Notes under the pieces: model-generated
Databases searched by the model: none
Told to the model about the DNA's origin: nothing
The model's input: only the letters and a program-made list of their open reading frames with translations
Shown here: piece after piece, positions 31,333-43,165 of the stretch
Layout of the letters: each line of letters starts with the position of its first letter
Position numbering within the stretch: position 1 is the first letter of the stretch
Program-made: the position numbers and the translations under genes
Source: Anastrepha obliqua
Lineage: Eukaryota > Arthropoda > Insecta > Diptera > Tephritidae
Direction: 5' to 3'
DNA length: 64,000 nt
Assembly (NCBI RefSeq): GCF_027943255.1
Contig: NC_072896.1
Span: forward strand, 62,762,501 to 62,826,500

Positions 31333-32658
31333 TATTCTGTCAAAAAAATATCGGGAATTGTTCATTTAAAAAGCGTGTGTTACACATATGTGTATATTTT
31401 TTTGCTGGAATGTTGGTACAACTGCGTCCTCTCTAGTGTCGCAGAGTTTGAGCATGATCTGCAAATTCCTTGTTTTTGGCATTTAATTATTGTATATCAG
31501 TCAACCGCAGGTATGCTTTGCGATTTTCTCTATGGATAAAAATATCGAACAAAGAATTTGTGTTAAATTTTGTGTTTTGAACGGGATTTCGTGTGCCAAA
31601 TCGTTGAAAATGTTGCAGAAATCCTATGGCGAGAGTGCTTTATCAAAACCACGAGTCTACGAGTAGTATAAGGCTTTTACAGAGGGCCGAGATGTCGTGG
31701 AACATTTGTCCCGATCTGGTCGCCCATTAACGTCTTCAATTGATGAAAACGTCGACAAAATAAGGGAAATGGTGCTGGAAACCCATAATTTCAGTTTGAG
31801 AGAGGTAGCTCGTGACCTTAGCGTGTCTCATGAGTCAATTCGCAACATTTTACACCATCAATTGGGCATGAGACGCAGGGCTGCTCGACTCGTTCTAAAA
31901 GAGTTGCATTTCTTTCAAAAAATTCATCGGATGAAGGTGGCTGAAGCCATGTTTGAGCAAGTGAATTCGGACCCAACGTTTATCCAGCGTATCATAACAG
32001 GTGATGAGACGTAGGTATATGAGTTCGACATGCAAACCAGTCAACAGGCAGCTGAATGGCGCTATCCACATGAGCCGCTAACCCAAAAAACCATGTCAAA
32101 GTCGGTCAAAAGTAAAAGTCATACTACTCGTTTTCTTTGATTATCATCGTGTTGTGTACTCAGAACTTGTTCCAGCGCTAAATAAACCGTTCTACGGTAA
32201 ATAAAGAATATTATCGGAAAGCTATGCTACGTTTGAGAGAGAATGTGCATAGGAAACGGCCCTTTTTGTGAAAAGAAAACTCATGGACAGCGCACCATAA
32301 TAACGCACCCTCTCACAAGGCTCATATTGTGAACACTTTTTTGACCAAAAACTCTACAAATATCATCGAAGAACCACCGTATTTAGCCCCCTGTGACTTT
32401 TTTCTTTTCCTAAAACTTGAATTGCCACTCCGCGAACGCCGCTTGGAGTCGATAGAGGCCATTAAGAAGAATTCGCTGAAGGAGTTGAAGAGTATCTCTT
32501 CAAACTCATTTAAAAGGCGCTTTGATCACTGGACTAATTGTTGGCATTTGTGTATTGCTTCGAATGGAGCCTATTTTGAAGGCGACAAAATAGATTTTGA
32601 TGATTAAACAGTTATTCTGCGTTTTATGGAACAATTCCCGATACTTTTTGACAGAATG
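31333..32658 (+). mobile_element. DD34D mariner (irritans-like), full ends, degenerate gene
   Basis: 1326 bp with inverted ends: left ATTCTGTCAAAAAAATATCG, right reading inward ATTCTGTCAAAAAGTATCGG, both continuing into GGGAATTGTTC. TA lies at both sides. A single transposase gene runs in plus orientation. The subfamily call (irritans-like) is from general resemblance. Confidence 0.85.
31532..32607 (+). pseudogene. Mariner transposase pseudogene with amber codons
   Basis: ATG at 31532 starts MDKNIEQRICVKFCVLNGIS. In-frame TAG at 31664 replaces the tryptophan of VYEW. The frame then runs 31697-32014 through LSRSGRPLTSSIDENVDKIR and the HTH FSLREVARDLSVSHESIRNI to IITGDET, where TAG again replaces the tryptophan after the first catalytic aspartate. 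Beyond this are frame shifts. The second aspartate is asparagine (HHNNAPSHK). The third block lacks residues (PPYLAPCDFF). The C-terminus GAYFEGDKIDFDD and stop are intact. Confidence 0.82.
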
Positions 32659-32926
32659 TACTTCTCTGGCTCGCTGTGCGTATTTGAATATAAATTGAAA
32701 AATTAAAGAAGGACTTAAAAAGGAATCTGAGAGGGGAGTTTTTTACAAAAGACAAAATAATATTTTCTCAATAATTTTGAGCAAAAAAAAATCTTTTTAA
32801 AAAGCGTATTTTATCCTAAAAAATAAAAAATTATAAAAATGTGTAAAACAACCAAATACATATATTTCACGTTTTAAAACTCCATACCAAAATTTTTGGC
32901 ATTGACTAAATTTCAAAATTATTATA
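32659..32926. other. Unannotated AT-rich spacer
   Basis: Only A/T tracts between two transposons; no feature seen. Confidence 0.6.
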
Positions 32927-33861
32927 CAGGGTCCGCCATATAACTTAACGGAATTAAAAATGCTATAAAAAAGAAACTACTCAATATTTTTCCAAACTGT
33001 TTTTTTTTTATTTTGAAGTACAATCCTTCCGGTTAATGATGGAACACAACTTCATTCATATGGCTGCCTCGGCTAGCCATGCACCATCCCATACGATCGG
33101 TCCAATTTTTCAACACATTTTCGATTGTATGCGGCTGTATTTCAGCTATGACATCGCGTATGTTGGTCTTCAGTGCATCAATTGTTGCTGATTTGTTGGC
33201 ATAACACTTTGACGGCACCCCAGAGATAATAATCCAACGGCGTCAAATCGCAGCTCCGAGGCAGCCAAACGATATCAGAATTTCGGCTGATAATGCGATC
33301 TTCGAAGACAGTGCGCAAAAGATTGATCGTAGCATTCGCTGTGTGGCAAGTAGCGCCATCTTGTTGGAACCAAATGCCACCAATATCCTCCTCTTCAATT
33401 TCTCGGAACAAAAATTCGTTCAACATGGCCCGGTAACGCTCTTCATTGACGTTTACGGCCACTCCTCGCTCATTTTCGAAGAAAAATGGACCAATGATGC
33501 CTCTCGATCAAAATCCGCACCAAACAGTGACTCGTTGTGAATGCATCGGCTTTTCTTCGAGTGCGTCCGGGTTTTCTGAGCCCCAAAAGCGGCAATTTTG
33601 CTTGTTAACATACCCGCCGAGATGGAAATGAGCTTCATTCGAAAATATGATTTTTCGGTAAAAGTCTTCATCTTCTTCAAGTCGATCCCAAGCCCATGAA
33701 GCGAAGCGAAAACGCAATATTTCCCAGCGTTCTTTGAGCGTATACACAACTATTTTCGTTCAGTATAAAACTAATTTTCTGTCAAATCAGATGACAGCTA
33801 AGTGTTACCATTCTTCAAATAATACCTAGTTCAAATCCGTAACGATAGATGGCGGGCCATG
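32927..33861 (-). mobile_element. DD41D element, derivative lacking the HTH region
   Basis: 935 bp. Left end CAGGGTCCGCCATATAACTT, right end reading inward CATGGCCCGCCATCTATCGT, with TA on both sides. The outer sequences on both ends match those of the 45910-46516 element, so both are copies of one family. This copy keeps the catalytic domain but is deleted for the DNA-binding half. Confidence 0.85.
33033..33750 (-). pseudogene. DD41D transposase, catalytic half
   Basis: The minus strand starts with VYTLKERWEILR, the same N-terminus as the 46024 gene. It then jumps by deletion to FASWAWDRLEEDEDFYRKII, FSNEAHFHLGGYVNKQNC (first acidic site reads SNE rather than SDE), GFEKPMHSQRVTVWCGF, and after a shift RYRAMLNEFLFREIEEEDIG, WFQQDGATCHTANATI (second Asp) and RSCDLTPLDYYLWGAVK (third Asp, 41 residues later). 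It ends MASRGSHMNEVVFHH plus stop at 33033. The missing HTH region, frame shifts and SNE change make it inactive. Confidence 0.83.
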
Positions 33862-35584
33862 TATTTAAAAATTTTTTTTCGGTTTACTTCTTGTTATACA
33901 TATTTTCAGAAAAACTTAAGACCATGCCAAAAATACTTGGAATTTCTACAGCGGCATAGGTTCTAGGGCTCATGCGAAGTCAGGTCATCCACTCTTCGCT
34001 GTAGCAGCCACGTCCGATACGTTGCCCGCTAGTAAGATAGCCTCACGAACATTTTGCACAAATTTACGATAGACCAACGCCACCGGAAGACCAAACCGGA
34101 AAATGTTACTGCAATTTTTTAAATTGGTTTTCCATGATTCCACGGTATTATTAATTCAGAAGAAACTTATATTTTGAGTATTTGTTATAGAGGTACATAG
34201 TCAAATGCAAAGATTTTTTTTAATATTATTGTTTATTGGAAAACACCCAAACTTCATAAATAGTGAAGTATGAATTTATAAAATTTCTTCTCGGTATATC
34301 CACAAACACAAAAAAAATGTTTTAAAGTTTTTTAAAATATTAGCTGAATAATTGTATTTTATTTATTTTTAAATAATACTCTTCTATCTTATTTCTTTCC
34401 ACCTTCTTTAAAATGGTTTGGTTTTCATTTTCTATGCACTTTCCAAGTTTCTAATTTGTATTAAGCTATTAAATATGCAAAACAATAATATCTCTCTCTA
34501 AATTAATGTATGTATGTACATGTGCATGTACGTGTATGTATGTGTTTCTACGAAAACTTTCTAACAATCTTAAGTGTAACTTTGCGGTTATTTTATTGCC
34601 CCACTTGTGCTCCCAGCCACCATTCAACCCATCTGCACGCATTCCACGCACATATGTTTATATTCATACATATACGAGTATGGATATGTACATATTTATG
34701 GCTGTGCATAAGAATTTCTGTGAGTCTGTGAGTCAATCCAAATTTTTCGCCAAGCAAGAAATAAAAAAGCATATTGAATTCTTACAAAACAAAAAAAAAA
34801 AAGCATGGCGCATGTCATAACAAACTGAAATTTATAGACAAATTGGGATTACATGAAAATCTCTATGGTCTAGTAAGTAATAAAATAGAGGGAAAATTGT
34901 GGTTCGTGCCATACATGCATACATTATTATTTTACTGAGTTTAGAGACGGTTGTAAAGGCTTTAAATTGTCGTATCACTTTTACCACATATTTTTAAAAT
35001 AAATTCTGAAGCTATTCAAAATAGTTGGGCTAAAAGAGAAATAAGAATTTTTGTATTTTCGGTTTTCAAATTTAAATAAATATTGTATGAAATATAAAGT
35101 GAACTTAGTTTTTATTTAATGGCACATTTTTCGTAGTTCGCAAAATAATCTGTACATATTTACTAAATTTTACTTGCATATGAAGGGTATTTTGTTGACA
35201 GAGTTTTTTATATGTTGATAATCGAATATTATTGTAAATTATTTTATAGCGTTTATTGGCTTGGTTATGAAAATTACAGGCTTCATTATAAAATCAGATT
35301 TTTTACAAATAGAAAAAGCCAAAGAATCATTTATGAAAAATATTTTTTATTAACCTAATTATTAAAATAATTATTTACTTTGTAATGAAAATTATAGTCT
35401 TCCCCAAAAAAAAAAAGAAAAGACTTTTTAGAAATAGAAACAATCAGTGAATAATTTTTTAAAAATACTTTTTAGTAATCAAATTATTCGTTATTTGTCA
35501 ATTTTGCACACTATTCGCTGTACAAATTTGAATATAACTCGAAAGTTTGTGGGAACCCCATTGTGAAACTTACTTAGTATATCC
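33862..35584. other. Unannotated AT-rich DNA with ATGTAC/TATG microsatellite
   Basis: A short TATGTATGTACATGTGCATG-type simple repeat lies near 34507-34545. Otherwise nothing recognisable; open frames here are low-complexity shadows of the repeat. Confidence 0.55.
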
Positions 35585-35815
35585 TAAGGCAAGGTTAGGT
35601 TTGACTTGGTTGATCCTGTAGATCGCACATAGACTCGAAATTGATCCGTAGTGTTTATTCGTGTTTTGTTATGTGTAGGGCAGTGGCAGAGCAGGTGCTC
35701 CAGAGTTCCTCTCGCATTGGCATATTGTGCATGTATCGTTCTGTACTAGCTTTGGCCGTGTACGGTGGAGTGAGATAGTGCCCCATCAGTATCCCCACTA
35801 CAAGCTTATAATACG
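35585..35815 (-). pseudogene. LINE E C-terminal finger and 3' end
   Basis: On the minus strand GHYL-type sequence is followed by an ILEHLL-C-HCP-like zinc-finger remnant (reading CGAGAGGAACTCTGGAGCAC into CTGCTCTGCCACTGCCC). It ends in CCAAGTCAAACCTAACCTTG, a tail like those of the LINEs ending at 23783 and 903. It is probably the 3' part of the same insertion whose RNase H lies at 37325-37750, split by later insertions. Confidence 0.5.
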
Positions 35816-36600
35816 TTCACATATAAGTAGATTATCTACTTTTTCGTGCTTAACTCCCAATCCGCAATTAAAAAGCGAGATTACCCATACAAAATTTCTT
35901 TCACGAAATCTGAGTTATAAAATAATCCTGGATTATTACCACACTTTTGTATATATTATATAACCCTGTGTTTTCTGTGTTATAGATAATTATTATATTT
36001 TTACGAATGTGAAGAGAAACGTCAAGGGAAAAACTGAATAAAATGGATGCCGGCAAGGAAAACATGCTTGTAGACACAATTCTAATAAAATTTTGGTTGA
36101 ATATTATTAAATACGCATTCATATTATAGAAAAAAACGTGTGCCCATAAACGCTTTGTCCTCTTAATCTCTTAACCTCAGTAGATTCCGCTTACGGAATT
36201 CCTCCAACAGTTTACCACCAGCAGTAAATTGCGCAATTAAATTAGCTATTGTTTCTCTTTGCATTTTCTTCATATTGTTAATAATAATTAAACAAATCAA
36301 AACACTGAAATATTCCACCAAACCAATTTCTATGAAGAAAAACCTTTCAAAGCAGTATTGACAGCTGATTGTCAATTTTGCAGGTAATCTGCCATATGTG
36401 AACGGGTAGATTAATTTTGTGGACTTATTGCTAATTACTGCATATGTGAACTTACTTTTACACTCTTTCCTGAGAAGAGATAAAATATAGTTTGTAGCCC
36501 TGACATTGTGTCTGCGTAGCATGATTTTCGCGATCCTGTATGAGCTGGTTTTTGAGTTTTCTTTTTGAATTATTGCGTCATCTACATATATCCAGTCGTT
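35816..36600. other. Unresolved stretch with GTTCACATAT inverted motifs
   Basis: CGTTCACATATAAGTAGATT near 35814 (plus) and CGTTCACATATGGCAGATTA on the minus strand near 36402 form a candidate inverted pair ~590 bp apart. A third related motif (AAGTTCACATATGCAGTAAT) lies on the minus strand near 36452. The minus-strand open frame 36163-36624 (153 codons) has no known motif. It may be a small PIF/Harbinger-like or other non-autonomous DNA element. No target duplication could be confirmed. Confidence 0.3.
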
Positions 36601-37310
36601 GTTTGTAGAGAGGAGATTGTACACCGGCGAATGGGTCTAGTGGTGAACGGGAACAAAACGAAGTACCCCCTGTCATCAAACAAACAGTCGGCGCACTCGC
36701 GTATCGGCATCCACGTCATTGTTGACAGTTATGATTTCGAGGTTGTAAAAGATTTCGTCTACTTAGGAATCAGCATTAGCAGTAATAACATTGCCAACCT
36801 GAAAATTCAACGAAGAATCTCTTTTGTCAACAAGTGCTACTTTGGACTAAATAGGCAACTGAGTAGTAAAGTCCTCTCTCGACGAACCAAACTAACGTTC
36901 CTAACGTCCTAACGTATGGCGCAGAAGCGTGGACGATGACAATATTTGATGAAGTGCCCCTTGGAGTGTTTGACAGAAAGATTCTGCGCAAGATTTTTGG
37001 ATCTTTGCATGTTGGTGACGGCAAATATCGAAAGGGAATAAAGATCCAGTGGCTAAGGGCAAGGGTCATGTCGTCCGAATGGGTACACGCTCCGGCTCTG
37101 AAAGTATTCAATCCGGTACCAGCTGGTAGTAGCAGACGAATAAGAACGCCTCCTCTGCGTTGGAAAGATCAGGTGGAGCAGGACTTGGCTTTACTTGGTG
37201 TGCCCAACTGGCGCCGGTTAGCAAGAGAAAGAAACGACTGGCTTGCTTTTTTGCGTAAGCGGTTATCGTGCCAATTAAGAAGAAGAAGGAGGTTATATCC
37301 CGGCCGTGTT
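36600..37310 (+). pseudogene. Non-LTR retrotransposon ORF2 C-terminal region
   Basis: Plus strand: LVVNGNKTKYPLSSNKQSAH, DSYDFEVVKDFVYLGISISS, RRISFVNKCYFGLNRQLSSK, then after a break TYGAEAWTMTIFDEVPLGVF and DRKILRKIFG, ALKVFNPVPAGSSRRI, PPLRWKDQVEQDLALLGVPN and WRRLARERNDWL. This is the post-catalytic RT part and C-terminus of the same LINE family as 4628-5150. It lacks the RT catalytic region, has a deletion near 37045 (between the GDGKYR and IQWLRA blocks) and at least two frame breaks. Confidence 0.7.
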
Positions 37311-37324
37311 AGCTACAGGAAGAC

Positions 37325-37750
37325 TTGAGCCTGCTTTTGGCTAGTATATCCATTTTCCTGTTTTCTTCAATTCCCTTGTGTTCTGGAACCCAGTAGTAGG
37401 TGACATGTTTCTCAGTTCTTAGCTCATCTTGTTCCGGCATTGCCGTACGCAGTTTGAGTTTGTCATTACAGCTGCTATTGCTGAGATGGCTCTTGTCTGT
37501 CTATGAAGAAGTTTATTTGAGGATTCGGAGGAGTGCTGTCTATGGCTAAGGCTGCTATTTTCGTTGCTACGTAGCTCTCAAACCGCAGTAGTCCGGCAAT
37601 TTGTATGACTGTTTATAGCCTAAACCCGACCAGAATACTGCGGCTCCAACACACTCTTCCATTTGGAACCGTCTGTGTATATGTTAAAGGTGTGATGCGT
37701 TGAAGGTTGTCCATTCCACTATCCATAGTCTATGCTACTATTAACATAAT
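37325..37750 (-). pseudogene. LINE E RNase H domain remnant
   Basis: The minus strand begins LTYTDGS-like sequence (AACATATACACAGACGGTTC near 37690). It continues with GYKQSYKLPDYC, further RNase H-like pieces in shifting frames (SDSK/AAI-type region, then GFQNTREL standing where WVPGH..N normally sits) and AKSRLK near 37330. All are degenerate. Together with 35585-35815 this looks like one minus-strand LINE interrupted by the 35.8-37.3 kb segment. Confidence 0.5.
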
Positions 37751-39595
37751 TTGAGGTTTATTTTCAAACATTACCAAAAAATCATAATACTTAAAAATAA
37801 ATTATGCTATTTCAAAATTTAAAAAACTCTCACGAATTGATGTTCTGTTTCTTTTTTCAGCTTCTAAATATTCACCTCATTTCTTTCTTTTATTGTTTTT
37901 TTAAATTGAATTTAAGTCAGTTGAAAAAAAAATTAAATATAATTTTCAATCTTATATCTGTATTCCAATGAAAATGTCATAGTACCAGCAAAAGTCAAAT
38001 GGTTAACTTGGCGGCTTATATTATTAAGTGGAACTAAACTAAACTAAACCCAAGGCTACCAAATTTGCGTGCTCTTTTCACTTCATCTTCTCTTCACAAT
38101 TGCGTCAAAATTTAAGTTTAAATTAGACAAAGAAAAATAAAGTTCGGTAAGAGATGAAATCTGATTCAACTCATCAAGAGCTCGATCAATTGGCAAGTTT
38201 TGACCATCATTTTACCTCCATAAAAAGGGAAGGAATTTTGCGGTCCTCTTCTTCAAACGGTAAAGTTTTTCCAGAAGAGCAGCACAGTCAAAACTTCTAT
38301 TTATAATGCCATATATGTAGATAAGTTAAGGAGAGAGCAGATCTTCACCTTTCTAGTGGTTTGAGATTTAAAGGAAGTAAACCATCATTATATGATGAAA
38401 AAGGTTCGTAATTTTCCGTGGGTTTTTTGAAGCGGAATCTAAATGCTTTCTCAGAAGAAGAGTGTGCTAAGTATGCTTAACCACGCCATGTATCTTTTTT
38501 TCACAGAACACTGGAGAATTACTTGTGGCGACAAATTTAAAAAAGTGGATAGGTAATATTTTTTCAGCTTCAAATCGATGGACATAAATTCTTAAACATA
38601 TGTATGAAATTCAATTTGATATATTCGTGTGAAAAAGTCCAACAAAAGTCCTGCATAGGACAATTTCCCCAAAAACTATACTACTATAACTCTAAATAGT
38701 GTGAGGACGAAGATGGAAATAAGTTAGTTTGATTAGCTTAGGATAGTTTAACATATGTAAGGATAGGCAATAAAAATATATTAATATCAATAAAATTTTC
38801 CAACTTTGATCGTTTTAAACTATACATTTTCATTCCGATATCCTGCGAAGTTGTTGACCATGATACATTTTTCCTTTTTTCAGTGAAAAGTGATGGCACG
38901 CTTGCTCTGCTTGATATCAGGCACTCTTCCAAGCATCTCCTTCGATAAATACAATACATACAAGGGGTAAATAATGAATTACATTTTAAATATAAAACTG
39001 TTTGCCATAACATTTAAGAGTGCTATTTTAGCCCCAGACTCTTTCAGTTAAGAAAATGCTTTGATTTAATGCCCTGATTCGATTTCTTGTTGTCGCTTCA
39101 AATAACATTTTTTGCATTGAATTGCTTTTTTTATTCACTTTACTCTTCGAAGCAAAGCATACATGAATGCACACATACAATGCATACAAACACATGTAGG
39201 TAGGACTGAACTTTCTTTTTACCCACTTTACTTTATAGGGGCTACCATTCGGCGTGATTTACAGACATTTCCCTGGAGTGTAATTTCGTAGATGAGTATT
39301 TTGTTGCCACAGTTACTGTGTTGATTTAACTCTCACTTTCGCATTTACAGGTGCGGATAAAAAATCAGGACTCTCTTGCAGTAATGTTTTCGCTAAATAC
39401 TTATTAAGAACGAAATAACATTCTTTATACTTTTCATAGAATATGTTTGGTATTTAAGTTTGGTATTTATTTATTTATAATGACGAAGCAAAAATTATTT
39501 AACTTTTAATATAAGTGGTAAATGTTAGAAATCCGAAAAACATCAATTAATAATTTCTGAAACTCCTTCACTTTAATAATACATCATTGAACATT
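37751..39595. other. Unannotated AT-rich DNA
   Basis: No recognisable gene, repeat family or paired ends. The minus-strand frame at 38738-39013 has no motif. Confidence 0.55.
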
Positions 39596-39870
39596 GATAA
39601 ACACCAAACGAAGGGCAATGATAACTGGCTGCTGGCTCATAAGTCAGCAAGCATCTACATAAAATGGGTATCCTTAACAATTCATACTGTCATAGTTGTA
39701 ATGAATCGGGGAAAAAGGAAACCATCTTCCACTTCCTCTGAGAATGCCCTGACGTATGGAAGCCGATGTTATTAACCCTTGGCAAACCGCTTTTTGAGAA
39801 CCTCGAAGAGTTGTTATCTTATAAGGCTTCTCAATTGCACAGATTGGATATAGTCATGTAGGAATAATCG
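39596..39870 (+). pseudogene. LINE ORF2 C-terminal zinc-finger remnant
   Basis: The plus strand reads CHSCNESGKKETIFHFL-stop-ECP, which fits the C-x2-C..H-x4-C finger that ends RNase H-type LINE ORF2 proteins. It is followed by a LTLGKPLFENLEELLSYKAS-like tail and a stop near 39862. Short, with an in-frame stop, so a relic. Confidence 0.55.
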
Positions 39871-42670
39871 TACAACTTGCTGGTAGCGAGGATGTGGCAA
39901 CAAAATGGTGTAGGACCGCTAATTGGATTTTTGATGAATCACCACTTAAACCAACGAACCACCTGTCGTAAAGACACTAAGGCATCTCCTTCAGGCAGAT
40001 TCTGGAATCGGGATGAAAGTGAAATTATTCCAAATACGAGTTCCGTCACCGTTCGGTTGACGTTTGGTTGTTATATTCAATTTGTCAAAATTCTTCGAGC
40101 TTCGAATTCCACTCAACTCGGTCTTAGCCTTCTCTCAATACCTGCGCCCTTTAAATGCGCCAACAGTTTTTTATGGGTGTAGAATACGTAAACTAACCAG
40201 CTAGTTCCTAATTATGTTAACCATAAAATTATACTGCGAAACTTTTATAAGTTTTGCATGACTCGGAATCGTCTTGAGAGTTAAGCTCATGCATCTGTAA
40301 ACAGTGCAGTCTCCTTCTTTAATATAGTTTACTGTCCCAGACATTATGATTAGCTGCTGAAAACGGTAAGAGGAAGAGCAGCCTAGATCAATTTGTTACC
40401 ATCTTGTCCAACGTTGCGTTGAAAGTTGTATTACTTCATCCACTGAGGACATTTCTATCGTATTTTCTTTGCTAAACCGTCAAACCAGAATATTAAAGCC
40501 CTGAACGAGACTATTCCTAATTTTTTTCCTAATGCTTTCAACAGGTCTGAATTTGTTTTGTGAACTTATGAGCTGCATAAATACTCTTTGAACCGGACCT
40601 TCTATTCCATTACTCCGGCTTTTCGAAACCCTTCCGGAAATATACGATGACCAATGCGCAAAATCCTACTTTTTCCCCTATTTCAGGGAAAGTATATTTG
40701 TATTTCTGTTGAATCAAATCTTTGCTTTTGTCCCGTTGGCGCATTTTTTGTCTCCAAGCTGTGCCACTACTCTTCTCAAATGACAAATACTTTATGATTT
40801 AAAAGGCGCGTATTGCGTCAATTTATGTATCTTATACCTGCTAGCCTCTATAACCTTATAAATGTAAGCTTTCACCTGTACTTACCTATTTTTACGGTCG
40901 CCACTATGCTTTCTCTGCTTTTGTTGGTATTATTGTTGTTACACGTAAATGTCGTTTCATATATTTTTGAGTGATGTGTTGCAGTGGCAGCCCTCATCTG
41001 GCTTCCTGATGGGAATTGTGCAGCTCTTCATTTTGTCTTTAAATCCCTTTAAAAAATTCAGTAGAGGCTGACTGCTTGTTGTTGTTGGGTTTTGTCATTG
41101 TTGTGCCATTGGCCCTACCCTTTTTCTCGTTTTTGGAGATTAAGTTTCTTAACAGTGTTAGTTTATTTTTTTTCCTCTTGCTTTTCTTACGGTTTGATAT
41201 ACAAGTGAACATACATACATACATACCTACATACAGCATATATTGCAAGAGTTCGGGACCTTATGAATGTTGCTTTGCCATGACACTCTCATTCTCGCCT
41301 TTGCATTGGCGTAAGGACTGAGATGGCGCGAGGAGATGAACGACAGATGATGTATATGTATACATGTATGTATATGTGTGTATGTATGTATGAATGCTCG
41401 TAAGTAAGTAGTTTGAGCAGTAAATTTTTATAGGCTTGGCGTACGAGAATCGTACAATATTAAGAAGGTATTTAACGGTGATTTGTAGCAATACATTCGG
41501 ATTTTAAATGTTTCTGAGTTCAAGTAATAGCGTTTGCTTTGGTTAGCAGCTTTTGAAAACGCTGAATTTAGGTTTTCCTTTATGTGTTTTTAGATATGTA
41601 TGCACTCGTATATATGTACATTCATGTATATGTAAGCTTTTAGACAAACTCGCTTAGCCAGAAATGACTTATAAATTTGCTAATTTTTTTCAAATCCACT
41701 TTCGACCAGAATATTTTCAGAAATAAGTGCATCTCCTTGTCATCTGAACATTGATTAGCAAAAATTTTGACTAAAATTTGCTCAATACTATTGAAAAGTA
41801 TGCGCGAAAATGGCGGAATTAACCAACCTAAAGCTGAGAAAACTGACTTCAGATGAAGGGAACTCAATGTAAACGTTACTCGTGCGGATAATGCGCCATC
41901 ATTTAACCACCTTAAATGACGTATTTCTCTTTCTAAAGCAATTTTTAGCGCAGTAGCAGAGTGTAATTTTTGTGGCAATCCCAATGCGGATGTAAGATAT
42001 AAATTTTTTTTCTAAACTGTTAATAGAGGCACCTATAAAAGAATGATAGATTTCCAGGTTCAAGTTCGGTCAAATGTGCAGGCTTTGTTCACTGTTTTTT
42101 TCAGTTACAATGACGTTTCGCATCGTGAGCGGTCAAGAAGGAATATATATTACGAAGATATAAGACGATATTAAGAGCTCAAGACACTACAAAAAATATG
42201 GATAAATAAATATTTTCGAGATACCGGTCGGTCTGGGATGCCCACTCTCTGAAATCTTCTTTTAAAAGAAGTACCTTTATTTTATATTTTTTATGTCCGC
42301 ATTTCTTACTAGAAAGGAGATGCGCGCGTTACATTTGCAAGTGAAGTCGAATCCGGTGGCTCTGTATCATGAATGCCACTAATTAATGAATGATTATTTG
42401 TTAAAAAAATAATAATATTTGCTTATTCTGTCCGCGTTTTCTGATCTATCGACAGGCCAAGTAGAAAAACTACAGGCATTGTTATCTAGCAAGTCCAGCT
42501 GGTTTTCTTTCAGTTACACAAAAGGTGTTAAAGCCTCAAAAAACTGTTTATATTGCAAAAAATTGTTTTATATTTCATTTATCAAGTCTCGGATAATAGA
42601 AAATTGTGTTTACAAACTTTGAAAATCGGCCATTTTGGTACAAAAATAAATTATTAATTACTTGAACAGC
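39871..42670. other. Unannotated DNA with simple repeats
   Basis: CATA/TATG microsatellites lie near 41208-41235 and 41350-41395. Remaining sequence has no recognisable coding or repeat family; the plus frame at 39877-40182 and minus frame at 41640-41984 lack motifs. Confidence 0.5.
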
Positions 42671-42674
42671 ACTT

Positions 42675-43165
42675 TCTAGATGGCAAAAAGAAAAAATAGG
42701 TGAAAAGATCCGAAAGTGGACCCAAGACAATATAATAATGACTGCTCGAAGCAATGCGTTAGGGATACTTACTGCATCTAAAAAAACGTGATATCGCATA
42801 CAACACTTCAAAGGCTTGATAGAAAAAATATTTTCAACAAAGTTTGATTGCGAACCAAGTTTTCGTGGAAGGTTTGAGGAGGAACTTGTTAAGGATCTGT
42901 TAGAAATCCGCTCGATATAATGGGATCTCCCAAGGAAGATGTACGCTTTCTGGCCTTCTATGTTACGAGACAAGGCAAATGGCATTTCTAATAAATTCCC
43001 ATTGTATAAAGAAAGTGCAGGCAAATATTTACTCGATGGTTTCTGTAAGCGCCATAAGGGTGTGATAAGTTCCCCTTCACCAATCAGTACTTGCTCTACT
43101 AGAACCAACGGATTTGCAAGTGGAAACATCAAAGAATTTGAACTCAGGTTGTTTTTTTATTAAAA
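42675..43165 (+). pseudogene. pogo/Tigger-type transposase N-terminal relic
   Basis: The plus strand begins ATGGCAAAAAGAAAAAATAG. It encodes RKWTQDNIIMTARSNALGIL (first HTH), CEPSFRGRFEEELVKDLLEI (start of the CENP-B-type second HTH), MLRDKANGISNKFPLYKESA and GKYLLDGFCKRHKGVISSPS, with STRTNGFASGNI after it. This order is the CENPB-type DNA-binding pair of pogo/Tigger/Jerky proteins. Stops and frame changes are present and no DDE domain follows, so it is a 3'-truncated relic. The longer minus-strand open frame over the same span is a shadow. Confidence 0.7.

Noticed and set aside
36163..36624. 153-codon minus-strand frame as a gene
   Set aside because: No known domain, hydrophobic low-complexity stretch, sits between transposon fragments; kept only as an unresolved stretch.
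41039..41491. Open frames over 41.0-41.5 kb
   Set aside because: Mostly translations of CATA/TATG microsatellites and poly-T tracts.
42575..43132. 185-codon open frame on the minus strand
   Set aside because: The plus strand of the same bases carries collinear pogo/Tigger HTH motifs; the minus frame has no recognisable motif and is a shadow.
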